A stretch of DNA of 6,975 nucleotides from an uncultured Blautia sp. (GTDB lineage: Bacteria > Bacillota_A > Clostridia > Lachnospirales > Lachnospiraceae), in NCBI GenBank assembly GCA_905209435.1, contig CAJLTE010000132.1:1-6975 (forward strand). Reading direction: 5' to 3'. Made by a program: the position numbers and the translations under genes. The notes under the pieces are model-generated. The model saw only the letters and a program-made list of their open reading frames with translations, was not told the DNA's origin and made no database searches. Shown piece after piece: positions 1 to 5,867 of the stretch. The stretch's first letter is position 1. Every line of letters starts with the position of its first letter.

Positions 1-1171
1 CATCCACAATGGTGATTCCCTCTGCTGCCAGTCCTGCAATAACAAGAGCTGCCCCAGCACGAAGATCCGGTGCACTTACTCTTGCACCAGTAAGCTTATT
101 CACGCCATCAATAATTGCAGAATTGCCTTCAACCTTAATACAGGCTCCCATTCTGGAAAGCTCATCGGCATATTTGAAGCGATTCTCAAAAATACTCTCA
201 GTTACGATGCTGGTTCCCTCTGCAAGTGCAAGGGTAACCGCAATCTGCGGCTGCATATCAGTCGGATATCCCGGATATGGAAGGGTCTTCACATGAGTGC
301 GATGAAGTCTGCCCACTGCACGTACACGTACGGCATCATCAAACTCCTGAACTTCACATCCGATTTCCTCAAGCTTAGCTGTAGTAGCTTCGAGATGCTT
401 TGGAATTACATTCTTAACTGTGACATCCCCACCGGTAGCTGCTGCAGCGAACATAAAGGTTCCTGCCTCGATCTGGTCCGGAATGATGGAATACTCTGTG
501 CGGTGAAGCTTCTCAACACCCTTGATACGGATCACATCTGTACCAGCACCTTTGATATTGGCTCCCATGCTGTTCAGGAAGTTGGCAACATCTACTACAT
601 GTGGCTCTCTGGCAGCATTCTCAATAATCGTACGTCCTGGTGCAAGAGATGCTGCCATCATAATATTGATGGTTGCTCCTACAGAAACTACATCCAGGAA
701 AATATGGCTTCCATGAAGATTAGATGCCTCGGCAACAATGGCTCCATGAAGAATATCAACTTTCGCACCAAGGGCTCTGAAACCTTTCAGATGCTGGTCA
801 ATCGGACGGCTTCCGATATTGCAGCCACCTGGAAGAGGAACTTCTGCTCTTTTATATTTGCCAAGTAATGCGCCAAGAAGATAGTAAGATGCACGGATCT
901 TCTTAATATACTCATAATCTACACTTACATCACCAATGGTAGAACCATTGATCTTAACAGTTGACTTATTGATTCTGTCAACCTGTGCTCCGATGCCAGC
1001 TATTGCCTCCAGTAAAACATTGATGTCTCTGACGTCAGGCAGATTCTCGATGAGAATTGTCTCATCCGTCATAATGGCTGCTGATAAAATAGCCAGCGCT
1101 GCATTCTTTGCACCTGCTATCTCTACTTCACCAACAAGCGGATTTCCACCTTTAATCACATACTGTTCCAT
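1..1171 (-). CDS. murA: UDP-N-acetylglucosamine 1-carboxyvinyltransferase (MurA), C-terminus cut by window edge
   Basis: MurA transfers enolpyruvate from phosphoenolpyruvate to UDP-N-acetylglucosamine in the cytoplasm, the first committed step of peptidoglycan synthesis. Seen in the sequence: 390 codons, with about 30 C-terminal residues missing at the left edge (family length about 420). The N-terminal [13 protein letters not shown] segment carries Lys22 and Asn23. The active-site loop [14 protein letters not shown] places the catalytic Cys at residue 117, the residue alkylated by fosfomycin in this family, followed by Arg122. GYPTDMQPQ puts the general-base Asp at 305, and APDLRA puts an Asp at 369. 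These motifs and the Cys loop separate it from the homologous fold of AroA (EPSP synthase). The ATG at 1171 follows AGAGGTG (1176-1182) by 4 bases. It lies 143 bases downstream of the shikimate-kinase-like gene. The C-terminal Arg of the active site cannot be checked. Firmicutes often have two MurA paralogues, and which one this is cannot be told here. Confidence 0.96.
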   Translation of the reverse strand, partial: MEQYVIKGGNPLVGEVEIAGAKNAALAILSAAIMTDETILIENLPDVRDINVLLEAIAGIGAQVDRINKSTVKINGSTIGDVSVDYEYIKKIRASYYLLGALLGKYKRAEVPLPGGCNIGSRPIDQHLKGFRALGAKVDILHGAIVAEASNLHGSHIFLDVVSVGATINIMMAASLAPGRTIIENAAREPHVVDVANFLNSMGANIKGAGTDVIRIKGVEKLHRTEYSIIPDQIEAGTFMFAAAATGGDVTVKNVIPKHLEATTAKLEEIGCEVQEFDDAVRVRAVGRLHRTHVKTLPYPGYPTDMQPQIAVTLALAEGTSIVTESIFENRFKYADELSRMGACIKVEGNSAIIDGVNKLTGARVSAPDLRAGAALVIAGLAAEGITIVD

Positions 1172-1314
1172 AATACACCTCTATTATTCTTACTCCGCGA
1201 GCCAAAAAGGCTATTGTCAATTTCTCTCCAATAACCTGACAGCCCTCCTCTGATTCACAGTTACTGTTCACTTCGTTCATCGTAACACATTCCGCGAATA
1301 GTAACGATCTACAG
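1172..1314. repeat. Intergenic GTTACT-type repeat region between the kinase gene and murA
   Basis: This 143-base gap has no terminator and no complete promoter. Its right half is repetitive: CAGTTACT occurs at 1258-1265 and again at 1311-1318, AGTAAC and GTTACT form a 6-base inverted repeat around 1299-1318, and GTTAC/GTAAC flank a 17-base segment with two TTCA copies. The same words (TGTTCA, AGTAACGAT) recur in the tandem array at 6332-6471. Near murA there is a small AGCC/GGCT hairpin (1200-1212) and a lone TTGACA-like box (minus strand, 1215-1220) with no matching -10. It is probably an interspersed Lachnospiraceae-type intergenic repeat. This is inference, since only copies in this window can be compared. 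Confidence 0.45.
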
Positions 1315-1830
1315 TTACTTAATAACCCCTGTCTGTAGTGTTTCCAAAAGTGCCTGCAGACTTGCTTCCAAATCTTTCCCTTCTTCATCTACCACAATGT
1401 CTGCATATTTCTCGTATAAGGGAACTCGCTCCTCATATAAACTCTTCAAGGTCTGTCCTTCTTTCAGAAGAACTCCCCGCTTCTTAAGATTTCCAAGCCG
1501 TTTCTCAAGAGACTCCAGAGAAAGGCTGAGGTAAACTACCTTCCCAATTGATTTCAAGTGTTCCATGGCTTCACTGCAATATACCACACTTCCCCCAGTA
1601 GCAATTACAGTATTCTCTGTATCAATCGACGCATTTACGCGATTCTCAATGGCCTTGAAACCTTCTTCTCCTTCTTCATCAATGATCTGATAAAGACGTC
1701 TTTTTTCTTCTTTTTGTATTAAAAGGTCTGAATCTAAAAATTCGTATCCAAGTATTTTCGCAAGAACAACGCCCAGTGTGCTTTTACCTGCACCGGGCAT
1801 TCCAATTAATGTTATATTATTCATTTTCAT
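1315..1830 (-). CDS. Shikimate kinase family P-loop kinase (AroK-like), atypical substrate site
   Basis: A 171-residue protein, the usual size for shikimate kinase, which phosphorylates shikimate with ATP in chorismate synthesis. Walker A is GMPGAGKST (residues 10-18), the FLDSD segment (31-35) supplies the expected acidic pair, and ERVPLY (134-139) supplies the Arg of the distal substrate/adenine region. Several canonical residues differ. The Arg of the family's FR..E motif is Lys59 (GFKAIE), the triple Gly is GGS (79-81), and the lid RPLL motif reads KRGVLL (117-122). I infer a diverged AroK paralogue whose substrate may not be shikimate, but simple relaxed conservation is possible. The start is set by AAGGAGT (1836-1842), 5 bases before the ATG at 1830. 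An in-frame ATG at 1878 would put this site inside the gene. It lies 60 bases downstream of the flavin reductase gene and upstream of murA. Confidence 0.88.
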   Translation of the reverse strand: MKMNNITLIGMPGAGKSTLGVVLAKILGYEFLDSDLLIQKEEKRRLYQIIDEEGEEGFKAIENRVNASIDTENTVIATGGSVVYCSEAMEHLKSIGKVVYLSLSLESLEKRLGNLKKRGVLLKEGQTLKSLYEERVPLYEKYADIVVDEEGKDLEASLQALLETLQTGVIK

Positions 1831-1835
1831 TCGAT

Positions 1836-1842
1836 ACTCCTT
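1836..1842 (-). promoter_or_regulatory. Shine-Dalgarno site that decides the kinase start
   Basis: AAGGAGT on the minus strand sits 5 bases before the ATG at 1830. It makes that ATG the start in preference to ATGs upstream (1878) or two codons downstream (1824), and it gives an N-terminus that enters directly into the first beta strand and P-loop. Confidence 0.8.
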
Positions 1843-1890
1843 TAAATAATAACACATAAGAGCCATTATTGCAATCATATTAAAAAATTG

Positions 1891-2505
1891 TTACTGGGTT
1901 CGGTTTTTTAATGGATGATTTTTAAGTTTCTGATTATGCTTTTTTCCTTTTTTTACGCTATATCCAAAGGTGCCCAGTTTCTTTCCAAGTCCCAGATATT
2001 CTCCATGGGAATATACCATCAGTTTTGACTGATTCAGCTGAAATTTATTATTTTTATCCATATAGGCTTCGTCCGCATGCACTGCAACTACTTCCGCAAG
2101 GAACATGTGATGAGAACCAAGCTTCTCAATTTTCTTAACTTTACATTCAATATTTACAGGAGCTTCACCGATCATTGGTGCCTTCACTTGATCCGCCTTT
2201 TCTTTGGTAAGATGAAGCTCCTGAAATTTATCAACCTCTCTGCCGGACCGCACGCCACAATAATCGGTGGCGTATGCAAGCTCTTCTGTGGTAAGGTTCA
2301 GAACAAATTCCTTTGTCTTGCAGATCATATCGTAAGAAAATCTGGTGGGACGAACGGAGATGCTTACCATTGGCGGGTTGGTACACACGGTGCCAGCCCA
2401 CGCTACTGTTATTATATTATCATTACCCTCGCCATCTGTAACGCTGACCATCACAGCAGGAAGCGGGTAAAGCATATTGCCTGGTTTCCAGGTCTGTTTT
2501 GCCAT
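1891..2505 (-). CDS. Flavin reductase family protein (flavoredoxin-like, FMN-binding)
   Basis: A 204-residue cytoplasmic protein of the flavin reductase-like FMN-binding split-barrel family. It opens with KPGNMLYPLPAVMVSV, followed by the family's flavin-contact block ITVAWAGTVCTNPPMVSISVR spread over residues 31-52, then RFSYDMI (55-61) and FVLNL (67-71). The segment DYCGVRSGREVDKF (81-94) is also typical of flavoredoxin-type members. C-terminal YSHGEYLGLGKKLGTFGYSVKKGK is followed by a basic tail. Known members bind FMN and pass electrons between NAD(P)H enzymes, ferredoxin-like partners or free flavin. The physiological partner here is unknown. AGAGGAG (2513-2519) lies 7 bases before the ATG. 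The gene follows ppaC after a 112-base structured spacer. There is no terminator before the kinase gene 60 bases downstream. The stop codon falls inside AATTGTTACTGG (1886-1897), which matches the repeat array near 6400 in inverted orientation. Confidence 0.9.
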   Translation of the reverse strand: MAKQTWKPGNMLYPLPAVMVSVTDGEGNDNIITVAWAGTVCTNPPMVSISVRPTRFSYDMICKTKEFVLNLTTEELAYATDYCGVRSGREVDKFQELHLTKEKADQVKAPMIGEAPVNIECKVKKIEKLGSHHMFLAEVVAVHADEAYMDKNNKFQLNQSKLMVYSHGEYLGLGKKLGTFGYSVKKGKKHNQKLKNHPLKNRTQ

Positions 2506-2531
2506 ATTTTTGCTCCTCTTTTATGTGAAAA

Positions 2532-2607
2532 TTTCCCGTGCAAAGAACCATCTGCGTTACTTTTCACTTTGTGAGCAGTATCTTTTAACAGCCTCTTTGC
2601 CGGGAAA
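2532..2607. repeat. Long inverted repeat with nested hairpins between ppaC and the flavin reductase gene
   Basis: Outer arms 2532-2546 and 2594-2607 pair over 14 positions with one bulged base (T2539). The arm core is CCCG-GCAAAGA against TCTTTGC-CGGG. Inside lie CTGC/GCAG (2552-2555 with 2575-2578) and TCAC-TTT-GTGA (2564-2574). On the minus transcript this folds as a multi-stem element ending about 12 bases before the flavin reductase Shine-Dalgarno. There is no clean U-tract, so it does not read as a simple terminator. It may be an RNA processing site, an attenuator-like leader or a small palindromic repeat. Confidence 0.5.
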
Positions 2608-2617
2608 ATCTTTATTA

Positions 2618-4285
2618 TCAGTTAAAGTCATTTGCCATGATCTGTGCAGCTTCCATCATAGCCGGGATCATCTGTTTCTTACGGGAAACCACGCCTTTCA
2701 GGTGGAAGCACTTATCCTCCGGTTCCTGCTGGAATGCGATTTTTCCCATTTCCTCGCTGCCCTCGCCGTAATAAATTACATCTGAGGACTCGTCCATAAT
2801 ATTGGTTAACATAAAGTAAACACGGGTAATTCCATGGCGTCCGCACTCGCTTACCATAAATGGTTTCAGACGAACTTTGATCTCCTGAAGCTCTTCCTCG
2901 TCCATGGAACTGATCTGTCCAACACCAAAAGCCACATTTCCTTCTGCAATAAATTTCTTGTAATCCTGATAGAAAATTTCTTCAGGTGCTTTATCTTTCA
3001 GATTGCTTCCAGCCTTAAACATTTCTCTTGCGAAATCTTCAATCTTAATGTCCGCGATCAGTGCAAGCGCACTTGCTGCGATCTTGTCCTGCTGGGTGCA
3101 GGTTGGGGAACGGAACATTAAGGTATCGGAAATAATGGCTGCACAGAGAAGTCCTGCAATCTTAGGCGGAATCTCCAGTCGCTGCTCGTCATAAATCCGG
3201 TAAAGGATTGTCGCAGTACATCCAACTGGCTCATTTCTGAAATTAATCGGCTTCATAGTTTCCAGAGAACCAAGCTTATGATGATCAATGATCTCCAGAA
3301 TCTCTGCTTTCTCAATATTATCAACAGCCTGGTCTTTCTCATTATGATCTACCAAAATTACCTGTTTCTTGTGCATGTCAAGGAAATTTCGTCTGGAAAT
3401 GGTTCCCACACATTTTCCCCGCTTATTGATAACAGGGAATGCACGATGGCGGTGCTTGATCATAACATCCTGGATATCATCTGTGAAATCTTCAGTATTA
3501 AAAGTTACCAGATTATCTTTTTTCATCACATAATTTACCGGAATACTCTGGTTGATCATGCGGGCAATTGTGTAGGTATCATATGGAGAAGAGATAATGA
3601 TGATCTGTCTCTCCTGAGCTTTCTTTATTACCTTCTCACTTACCTGAATACTCATTCCTACAATAATGCAGCTTACATTCAGTTCTATTGCCTTTAACTG
3701 ATCTTCCTCACGGTTTCCAAGAATAACCATATCATTTTCTTCGATATAGTTCTTCATCACCTCCGGATCAGCAGTTCCAATAAGGATTTTCCCTTTGGTA
3801 AAATAGCCGTGACCATTTCCTTCTACAATTTCACCGTCAAGAGTATCCCTGATCTTGTTATACTGAGTTCTGGCATTTGAAAGAAGATAGCTGTCCTTGG
3901 TATCCATGTAAACATCAGCAATATCGCCGATTGTTACAATTCCCTCCAGCTCATCCTCGCTGTTACAGATGGGAAGGGTCACAATGCCTTTATTCTGCAT
4001 CATATCCCAGGCATTTTTCAGGGACATGGTACGGTCTGCATCCGGTTTTGGACGGATATCCATATCTTTTACCTGCGTTCCGATATTTCCCAGATAAGCC
4101 GGTGGCTGTACCCCAAAACGATTCAGTACATACTGGGTCTCTTCATTGATCTGACCGGCACGTCTTGGAATATAACGCTTGGTCTGGGTGGTTCTGTTTT
4201 TGATATCTGCGTAAGCAATTGCCGAACAAATAGAATCCGTATCCGGATTCTTATGTCCCATTACAAATACTTTCTGATTCTTCAT
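2618..4285 (-). CDS. ppaC: Manganese-dependent inorganic pyrophosphatase with CBS and DRTGG-type regulatory insert (family II)
   Basis: A 555-residue DHH-family pyrophosphatase that hydrolyses cytosolic pyrophosphate to phosphate and pulls biosynthetic reactions forward. The catalytic half starts with GHKNPDTDS (His11, Asp15, Asp17) and resumes after an insert with VDHNE (Asp313-His314), the DHH motif IIDHHK (334-336) and ISDT (Asp387). The C-terminal DHHA2 domain (about 420-550) ends with the signature SRKKQ (534-538). The insert holds a first CBS domain (about 77-130, IVTLPI...GIVTIGDI), a DRTGG-like domain (about 135-245) and a second CBS domain (about 248-305, HRAFPVINKRGKCVGTISRR). In characterised CBS-PPases adenine nucleotides bind these domains, with AMP/ADP usually inhibiting, and DRTGG-containing forms are activated by diadenosine polyphosphates. 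The same regulation is inferred here. All metal ligands I can place are present. AAGGAAG (4293-4299) lies 7 bases before the ATG. I found no convincing promoter in the 149-base gap after the S1 gene. Confidence 0.96.
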   Translation of the reverse strand: MKNQKVFVMGHKNPDTDSICSAIAYADIKNRTTQTKRYIPRRAGQINEETQYVLNRFGVQPPAYLGNIGTQVKDMDIRPKPDADRTMSLKNAWDMMQNKGIVTLPICNSEDELEGIVTIGDIADVYMDTKDSYLLSNARTQYNKIRDTLDGEIVEGNGHGYFTKGKILIGTADPEVMKNYIEENDMVILGNREEDQLKAIELNVSCIIVGMSIQVSEKVIKKAQERQIIIISSPYDTYTIARMINQSIPVNYVMKKDNLVTFNTEDFTDDIQDVMIKHRHRAFPVINKRGKCVGTISRRNFLDMHKKQVILVDHNEKDQAVDNIEKAEILEIIDHHKLGSLETMKPINFRNEPVGCTATILYRIYDEQRLEIPPKIAGLLCAAIISDTLMFRSPTCTQQDKIAASALALIADIKIEDFAREMFKAGSNLKDKAPEEIFYQDYKKFIAEGNVAFGVGQISSMDEEELQEIKVRLKPFMVSECGRHGITRVYFMLTNIMDESSDVIYYGEGSEEMGKIAFQQEPEDKCFHLKGVVSRKKQMIPAMMEAAQIMANDFN

Positions 4286-4434
4286 TCACATTCTTCCTTC
4301 CAAAATTCAGCTGACCTCTGCACACTTTTCATCTGTAAACAGAGTTTTTTATTTCGGGTCTACTTTTCAAACACGCTCTACAGAAGATTTTCATTTTGGG
4401 CGATTGTCTTAATCGTCCAAATCTGCACTTTATA
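4286..4434. other. Spacer between the S1 gene and ppaC with hairpin and repeat copy
   Basis: This 149-base gap contains an 11-base stem (4395-4405 with 4411-4421, loop GTCTT) starting 13 bases after the S1 stop codon. It has one mismatch on the minus transcript and no U-tract, so it is at best a weak terminator or a processing hairpin. Next comes one copy of the 16-base repeat (CTTTTCAAACACGCTCTA, 4363-4380). No promoter with correctly spaced boxes was found for ppaC, so read-through from the S1 gene is the simplest source of ppaC transcript. Confidence 0.5.
4363..4380. repeat. Copy C of the TTTTCAAAYACGCTC repeat
   Basis: CTTTTCAAACACGCTCTA on the plus strand. Its core is identical over 15 bases to the copy at 5531-5545 and differs by one base from the copy at 5572-5586. 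It lies in the leader region of ppaC, while the other two lie upstream of the S1 gene. Confidence 0.6.
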
Positions 4435-5340
4435 TTAATTCAGTTTAATATTTGCAAATAAAGCTCCCAGAGATGTGGTTGCCTCTTCTCCGGACTGTGG
4501 GATTTCTATTTTCTCTTCTTCCACTTCTTTTGCCATCATATCAATTGCTTCTTTGATACTCAGGCTCAGTTTTCCATCTTTCACTGCAGTTACTTTTACT
4601 TTCACCTTATCTCCAACTGCAAGAACTTCTGATGGTTTACGGATTCTCTTTTCGCAAATCTGGGAAATATGTACCAGTCCGGATACGCCGTTTCCAAGAT
4701 CTACAAATGCGCCGTATGGCTGAAGGCTCTCTACAGTTCCTTCTGTTACAAAGCCTGGCTGGATATTGGAAATTTTATTCTTTCTTTCCTCTTCTGCTTT
4801 TTCCCTTAAAATTTCTTTCGCAGAAAGAATCAGTTTTTTGTCCTCTTTATTGACATCGATTACCTGAACCTGGATGTGTCTGTTCAGATATTCGTTGGTG
4901 TCTTCTACGTAATTCAAGGCCAGCTTGGAGGCCGGGATAAAGCCGCGCACACCTTCTACATAAGCAACTGCACCGCCGTTTACTACACCTTTTACCACTA
5001 CATCAAGAACCTCTCCGGAGGCTTTCAGCTCTTTTAATTTGTCCCAAGCCAGGACGTCAGTAGCCTCAACTTTGGATAAAAGGATGTTGCCGTTTCCATC
5101 GTCTTTTCTTACGACTGTGGCGGAAACTTCATCTCCAGGGTGTACTTCTTCTTTAACGTTAAAGCCCGGCTCTCTACTGTAATCTTCTACCGGGATAATA
5201 CCTTCTGCATAATATTTTAAATCTACAATAATTTCTTTATCATCTACACTCACAACTGTTCCTGTGAGAATGTCGCCTTCTTCAATTTTCTTAAAAGAAG
5301 CTTCAAGTTCTGCTTCGTAATCCTTCATTGTCTCTGCCAT
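4435..5340 (-). CDS. S1 domain RNA-binding protein, ribosomal protein S1 homologue (RpsA-like, three S1 domains)
   Basis: A 301-residue cytoplasmic protein expected to bind mRNA and assist translation. After an acidic N-terminal helix (residues 1-20) there are three S1 OB-fold domains at about 22-91, 107-174 and 194-263. The third is the most canonical, with YGAFVDLGNGVSGLVHIS (209-226) holding the aromatic and basic RNA-contact positions. An acidic linker (268-286) and a C-terminal tail TSLGALFANIKLN (289-301) follow. E. coli S1 has six domains and about 557 residues, and many Firmicute homologues have about four, so this is a short form. Compact S1 proteins occur in Clostridia, sometimes fused to IspH, but no IspH is present here. 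Whether it sits permanently on the 30S subunit is uncertain. AAAGGAGT (5348-5355) lies 7 bases before the ATG, and a good promoter lies just upstream. Confidence 0.9.
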   Translation of the reverse strand: MAETMKDYEAELEASFKKIEEGDILTGTVVSVDDKEIIVDLKYYAEGIIPVEDYSREPGFNVKEEVHPGDEVSATVVRKDDGNGNILLSKVEATDVLAWDKLKELKASGEVLDVVVKGVVNGGAVAYVEGVRGFIPASKLALNYVEDTNEYLNRHIQVQVIDVNKEDKKLILSAKEILREKAEEERKNKISNIQPGFVTEGTVESLQPYGAFVDLGNGVSGLVHISQICEKRIRKPSEVLAVGDKVKVKVTAVKDGKLSLSIKEAIDMMAKEVEEEKIEIPQSGEEATTSLGALFANIKLN

Positions 5341-5372
5341 GACCTAGACTCCTTTGCCCCTGTTTTTGCTTC

Positions 5373-5401
5373 ATTATAGCACACCGCTTATTCGTTGCAA
5401 A
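5373..5401 (-). promoter_or_regulatory. Promoter of the S1-domain gene with extended -10
   Basis: On the minus strand a perfect TATAAT (5373-5378), preceded by TG one base upstream (TGCTATAAT, an extended -10), lies 17 bases from TTTGCA (5396-5401), which matches 4 of 6 of the sigma-A -35. Transcription would start near 5366, giving a leader of about 26 bases that includes the AAAGGAGT site. Confidence 0.75.
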
Positions 5402-5405
5402 TAAA

Positions 5406-5427
5406 TTTTGGAATGTACATTCGAAAA
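5406..5427. promoter_or_regulatory. Operator-like palindrome upstream of the S1-gene promoter
   Basis: GAATGTACATTC (5411-5422) is a perfect 12-base palindrome. Including the flanks (TTTTG on the left, GAAAA on the right) the dyad covers 22 bases with one mismatched pair. It begins 5 bases upstream of the -35 box and shares its A-tract with the terminator at 5424-5477. It could bind a dimeric regulator, but no regulator is encoded in this window. Confidence 0.35.
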
Positions 5428-5477
5428 AACACCGCTCTTTAAGCGTCAGAGTGTAATATCTGGCGTTTAAAGAGCGG
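5424..5477 (-). terminator. Strong intrinsic terminator before the S1 gene
   Basis: Arms 5432-5450 and 5459-5477 are 19 bases each with an 8-base loop. The 11 base pairs nearest the base of the stem (CCGCTCTTTAA) are perfect, and two further positions are A/C mismatches on the minus transcript. On the minus strand the stem is followed by TG and six T. It ends transcription arriving from 5480-5870 and insulates the S1 promoter. There is no T-tract on the plus side. Confidence 0.8.
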
Positions 5478-5529
5478 CATATTCAGACAAATTTTCCAAA
5501 AAATTGTGACGCACATCTTGCAAAAAACC

Positions 5530-5545
5530 TTTTTCAAACACGCTC
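5530..5545. repeat. Copy A of the TTTTCAAAYACGCTC repeat
   Basis: TTTTTCAAACACGCTC on the plus strand. Its 3' half is part of the hairpin CACGCTC-CA-GAGCGTG (5539-5554). It starts 41 bases before copy B. Confidence 0.6.
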
Positions 5546-5570
5546 CAGAGCGTGCAGATTGCAGGAATAC

Positions 5571-5586
5571 TTTTTCAAATACGCTC
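5571..5586. repeat. Copy B of the TTTTCAAAYACGCTC repeat
   Basis: TTTTTCAAATACGCTC on the plus strand, one base different from copy A and followed by TAAAA. It lies 13 bases from the GC-rich hairpin at 5600-5622. Confidence 0.6.
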
Positions 5587-5599
5587 TAAAACGAGGAGT

Positions 5600-5622
5600 G
5601 CCCCGGCAGTAGCTGCCGGGGC
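5600..5622. other. GC-rich perfect hairpin
   Basis: GCCCCGGCAG (5600-5609) pairs perfectly with CTGCCGGGGC (5613-5622) across a 3-base loop. It is very stable in an otherwise AT-rich region. Neither side has an immediate T-run (the nearest on the minus side is TTTT about 9 bases away), so it is either a poor terminator or a structural stem of the candidate RNA. Confidence 0.65.
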
Positions 5623-5692
5623 GATTATTATGAAAAAATTTTATGTGTAATGGTGTCATTACAACGTCTTCTGTGTATGTTCTTTCGAACTG

Positions 5693-5721
5693 ATTATATA
5701 GTATCAGATACTTATGAACAA
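5693..5721 (-). promoter_or_regulatory. Possible promoter for the candidate RNA
   Basis: A perfect TATAAT (5693-5698) lies 17 bases from TTGTTC (5716-5721), which matches only the first three bases of the -35 consensus. Predicted start is near 5686. A GTTC-GAAA-GAAC dyad (5679-5690) spans the predicted start. Confidence 0.35.
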
Positions 5722-5867
5722 AATACATGCAAATTGTTAACGAATAATGAACATTTGTTTTATTTGCACAATTTCTTCTTTCATTTTCCTCTTTTTTTAT
5801 AAATTTACCACATTTGCATCTTTACTTTAATTTGGTAAAGTTATACATTTTGCACATTTTACATTTC
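5722..5867. other. AT-rich 3' flank of the exported-protein gene
   Basis: No gene is visible. ACATTT-type words are repeated just after the stop codon (5845-5866). A 7-base inverted repeat, TTTACCA (5804-5810) with TGGTAAA (5833-5839), could form a hairpin with a 22-base loop, but the minus side lacks a proper U-tract. No convincing terminator directly follows the gene, so its transcript may run to the terminator at 5424-5477. Confidence 0.5.

Larger units (their letters stand above)
5424..5686 (-). ncRNA. Candidate structured RNA or structured 3' UTR
   Basis: This stretch has its own possible promoter (5693-5721) and ends at the strong terminator. In transcript order it holds a TGTAATG/CATTACA hairpin (5646-5663), a 10-base GC-rich stem with a 3-base loop (5600-5622), one repeat copy, a CACGCTC/GAGCGTG hairpin (5539-5554) overlapping a second repeat copy, and the terminator stem. 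I see no credible protein: the only ORF of note (64 codons, 5534-5728) lacks sensible composition. It does not match the long-rod shape of 6S RNA, nor the conserved loops of SRP RNA or tmRNA that I know. The alternative is the tail of the exported-protein transcript. Confidence 0.35.

Noticed and set aside
293..868. 191-codon plus-strand ORF
   Set aside because: It lies antisense to murA, whose motifs are unmistakable. The Cys-rich product is typical of a shadow frame.
1192..1220. TTGACA box before murA
   Set aside because: It is a perfect -35 word, but the sequence 17 bases away is CGGAGT and the nearest AT-rich -10-like word is about 22 bases off.
1152..1388. Minus-strand frame linking the kinase 3' end to the murA start, including a 42-codon ATG version
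   Set aside because: It overlaps both real genes in other frames and crosses the repeat region. There is no clear ribosome site at its start.
1846..1874. TTGCAA-17-TATTAT with TG extension, a good-looking promoter before the kinase gene
   Set aside because: The predicted start (about 1839) falls inside the gene's own Shine-Dalgarno (1836-1842), so the transcript would lack part of it. The boxes are probably chance in AT-rich spacer, though a near-leaderless mRNA is not excluded.
4321..4350. CTCTG...CAGAG followed by six T on the plus strand, terminator-like
   Set aside because: Only a 5-base stem with a loop of about 20 bases, and there is no plus-strand gene to terminate.
5424..5686. 6S, SRP, tmRNA or RNase P RNA
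   Set aside because: The ends are not complementary, there is no long central bubble, no SRP apical loop, no tRNA-like end, and it is too short for RNase P RNA.
5534..5728. 64-codon minus-strand ORF
   Set aside because: It runs across two repeat copies and several hairpins, has no good ribosome site and its composition does not look like a protein.
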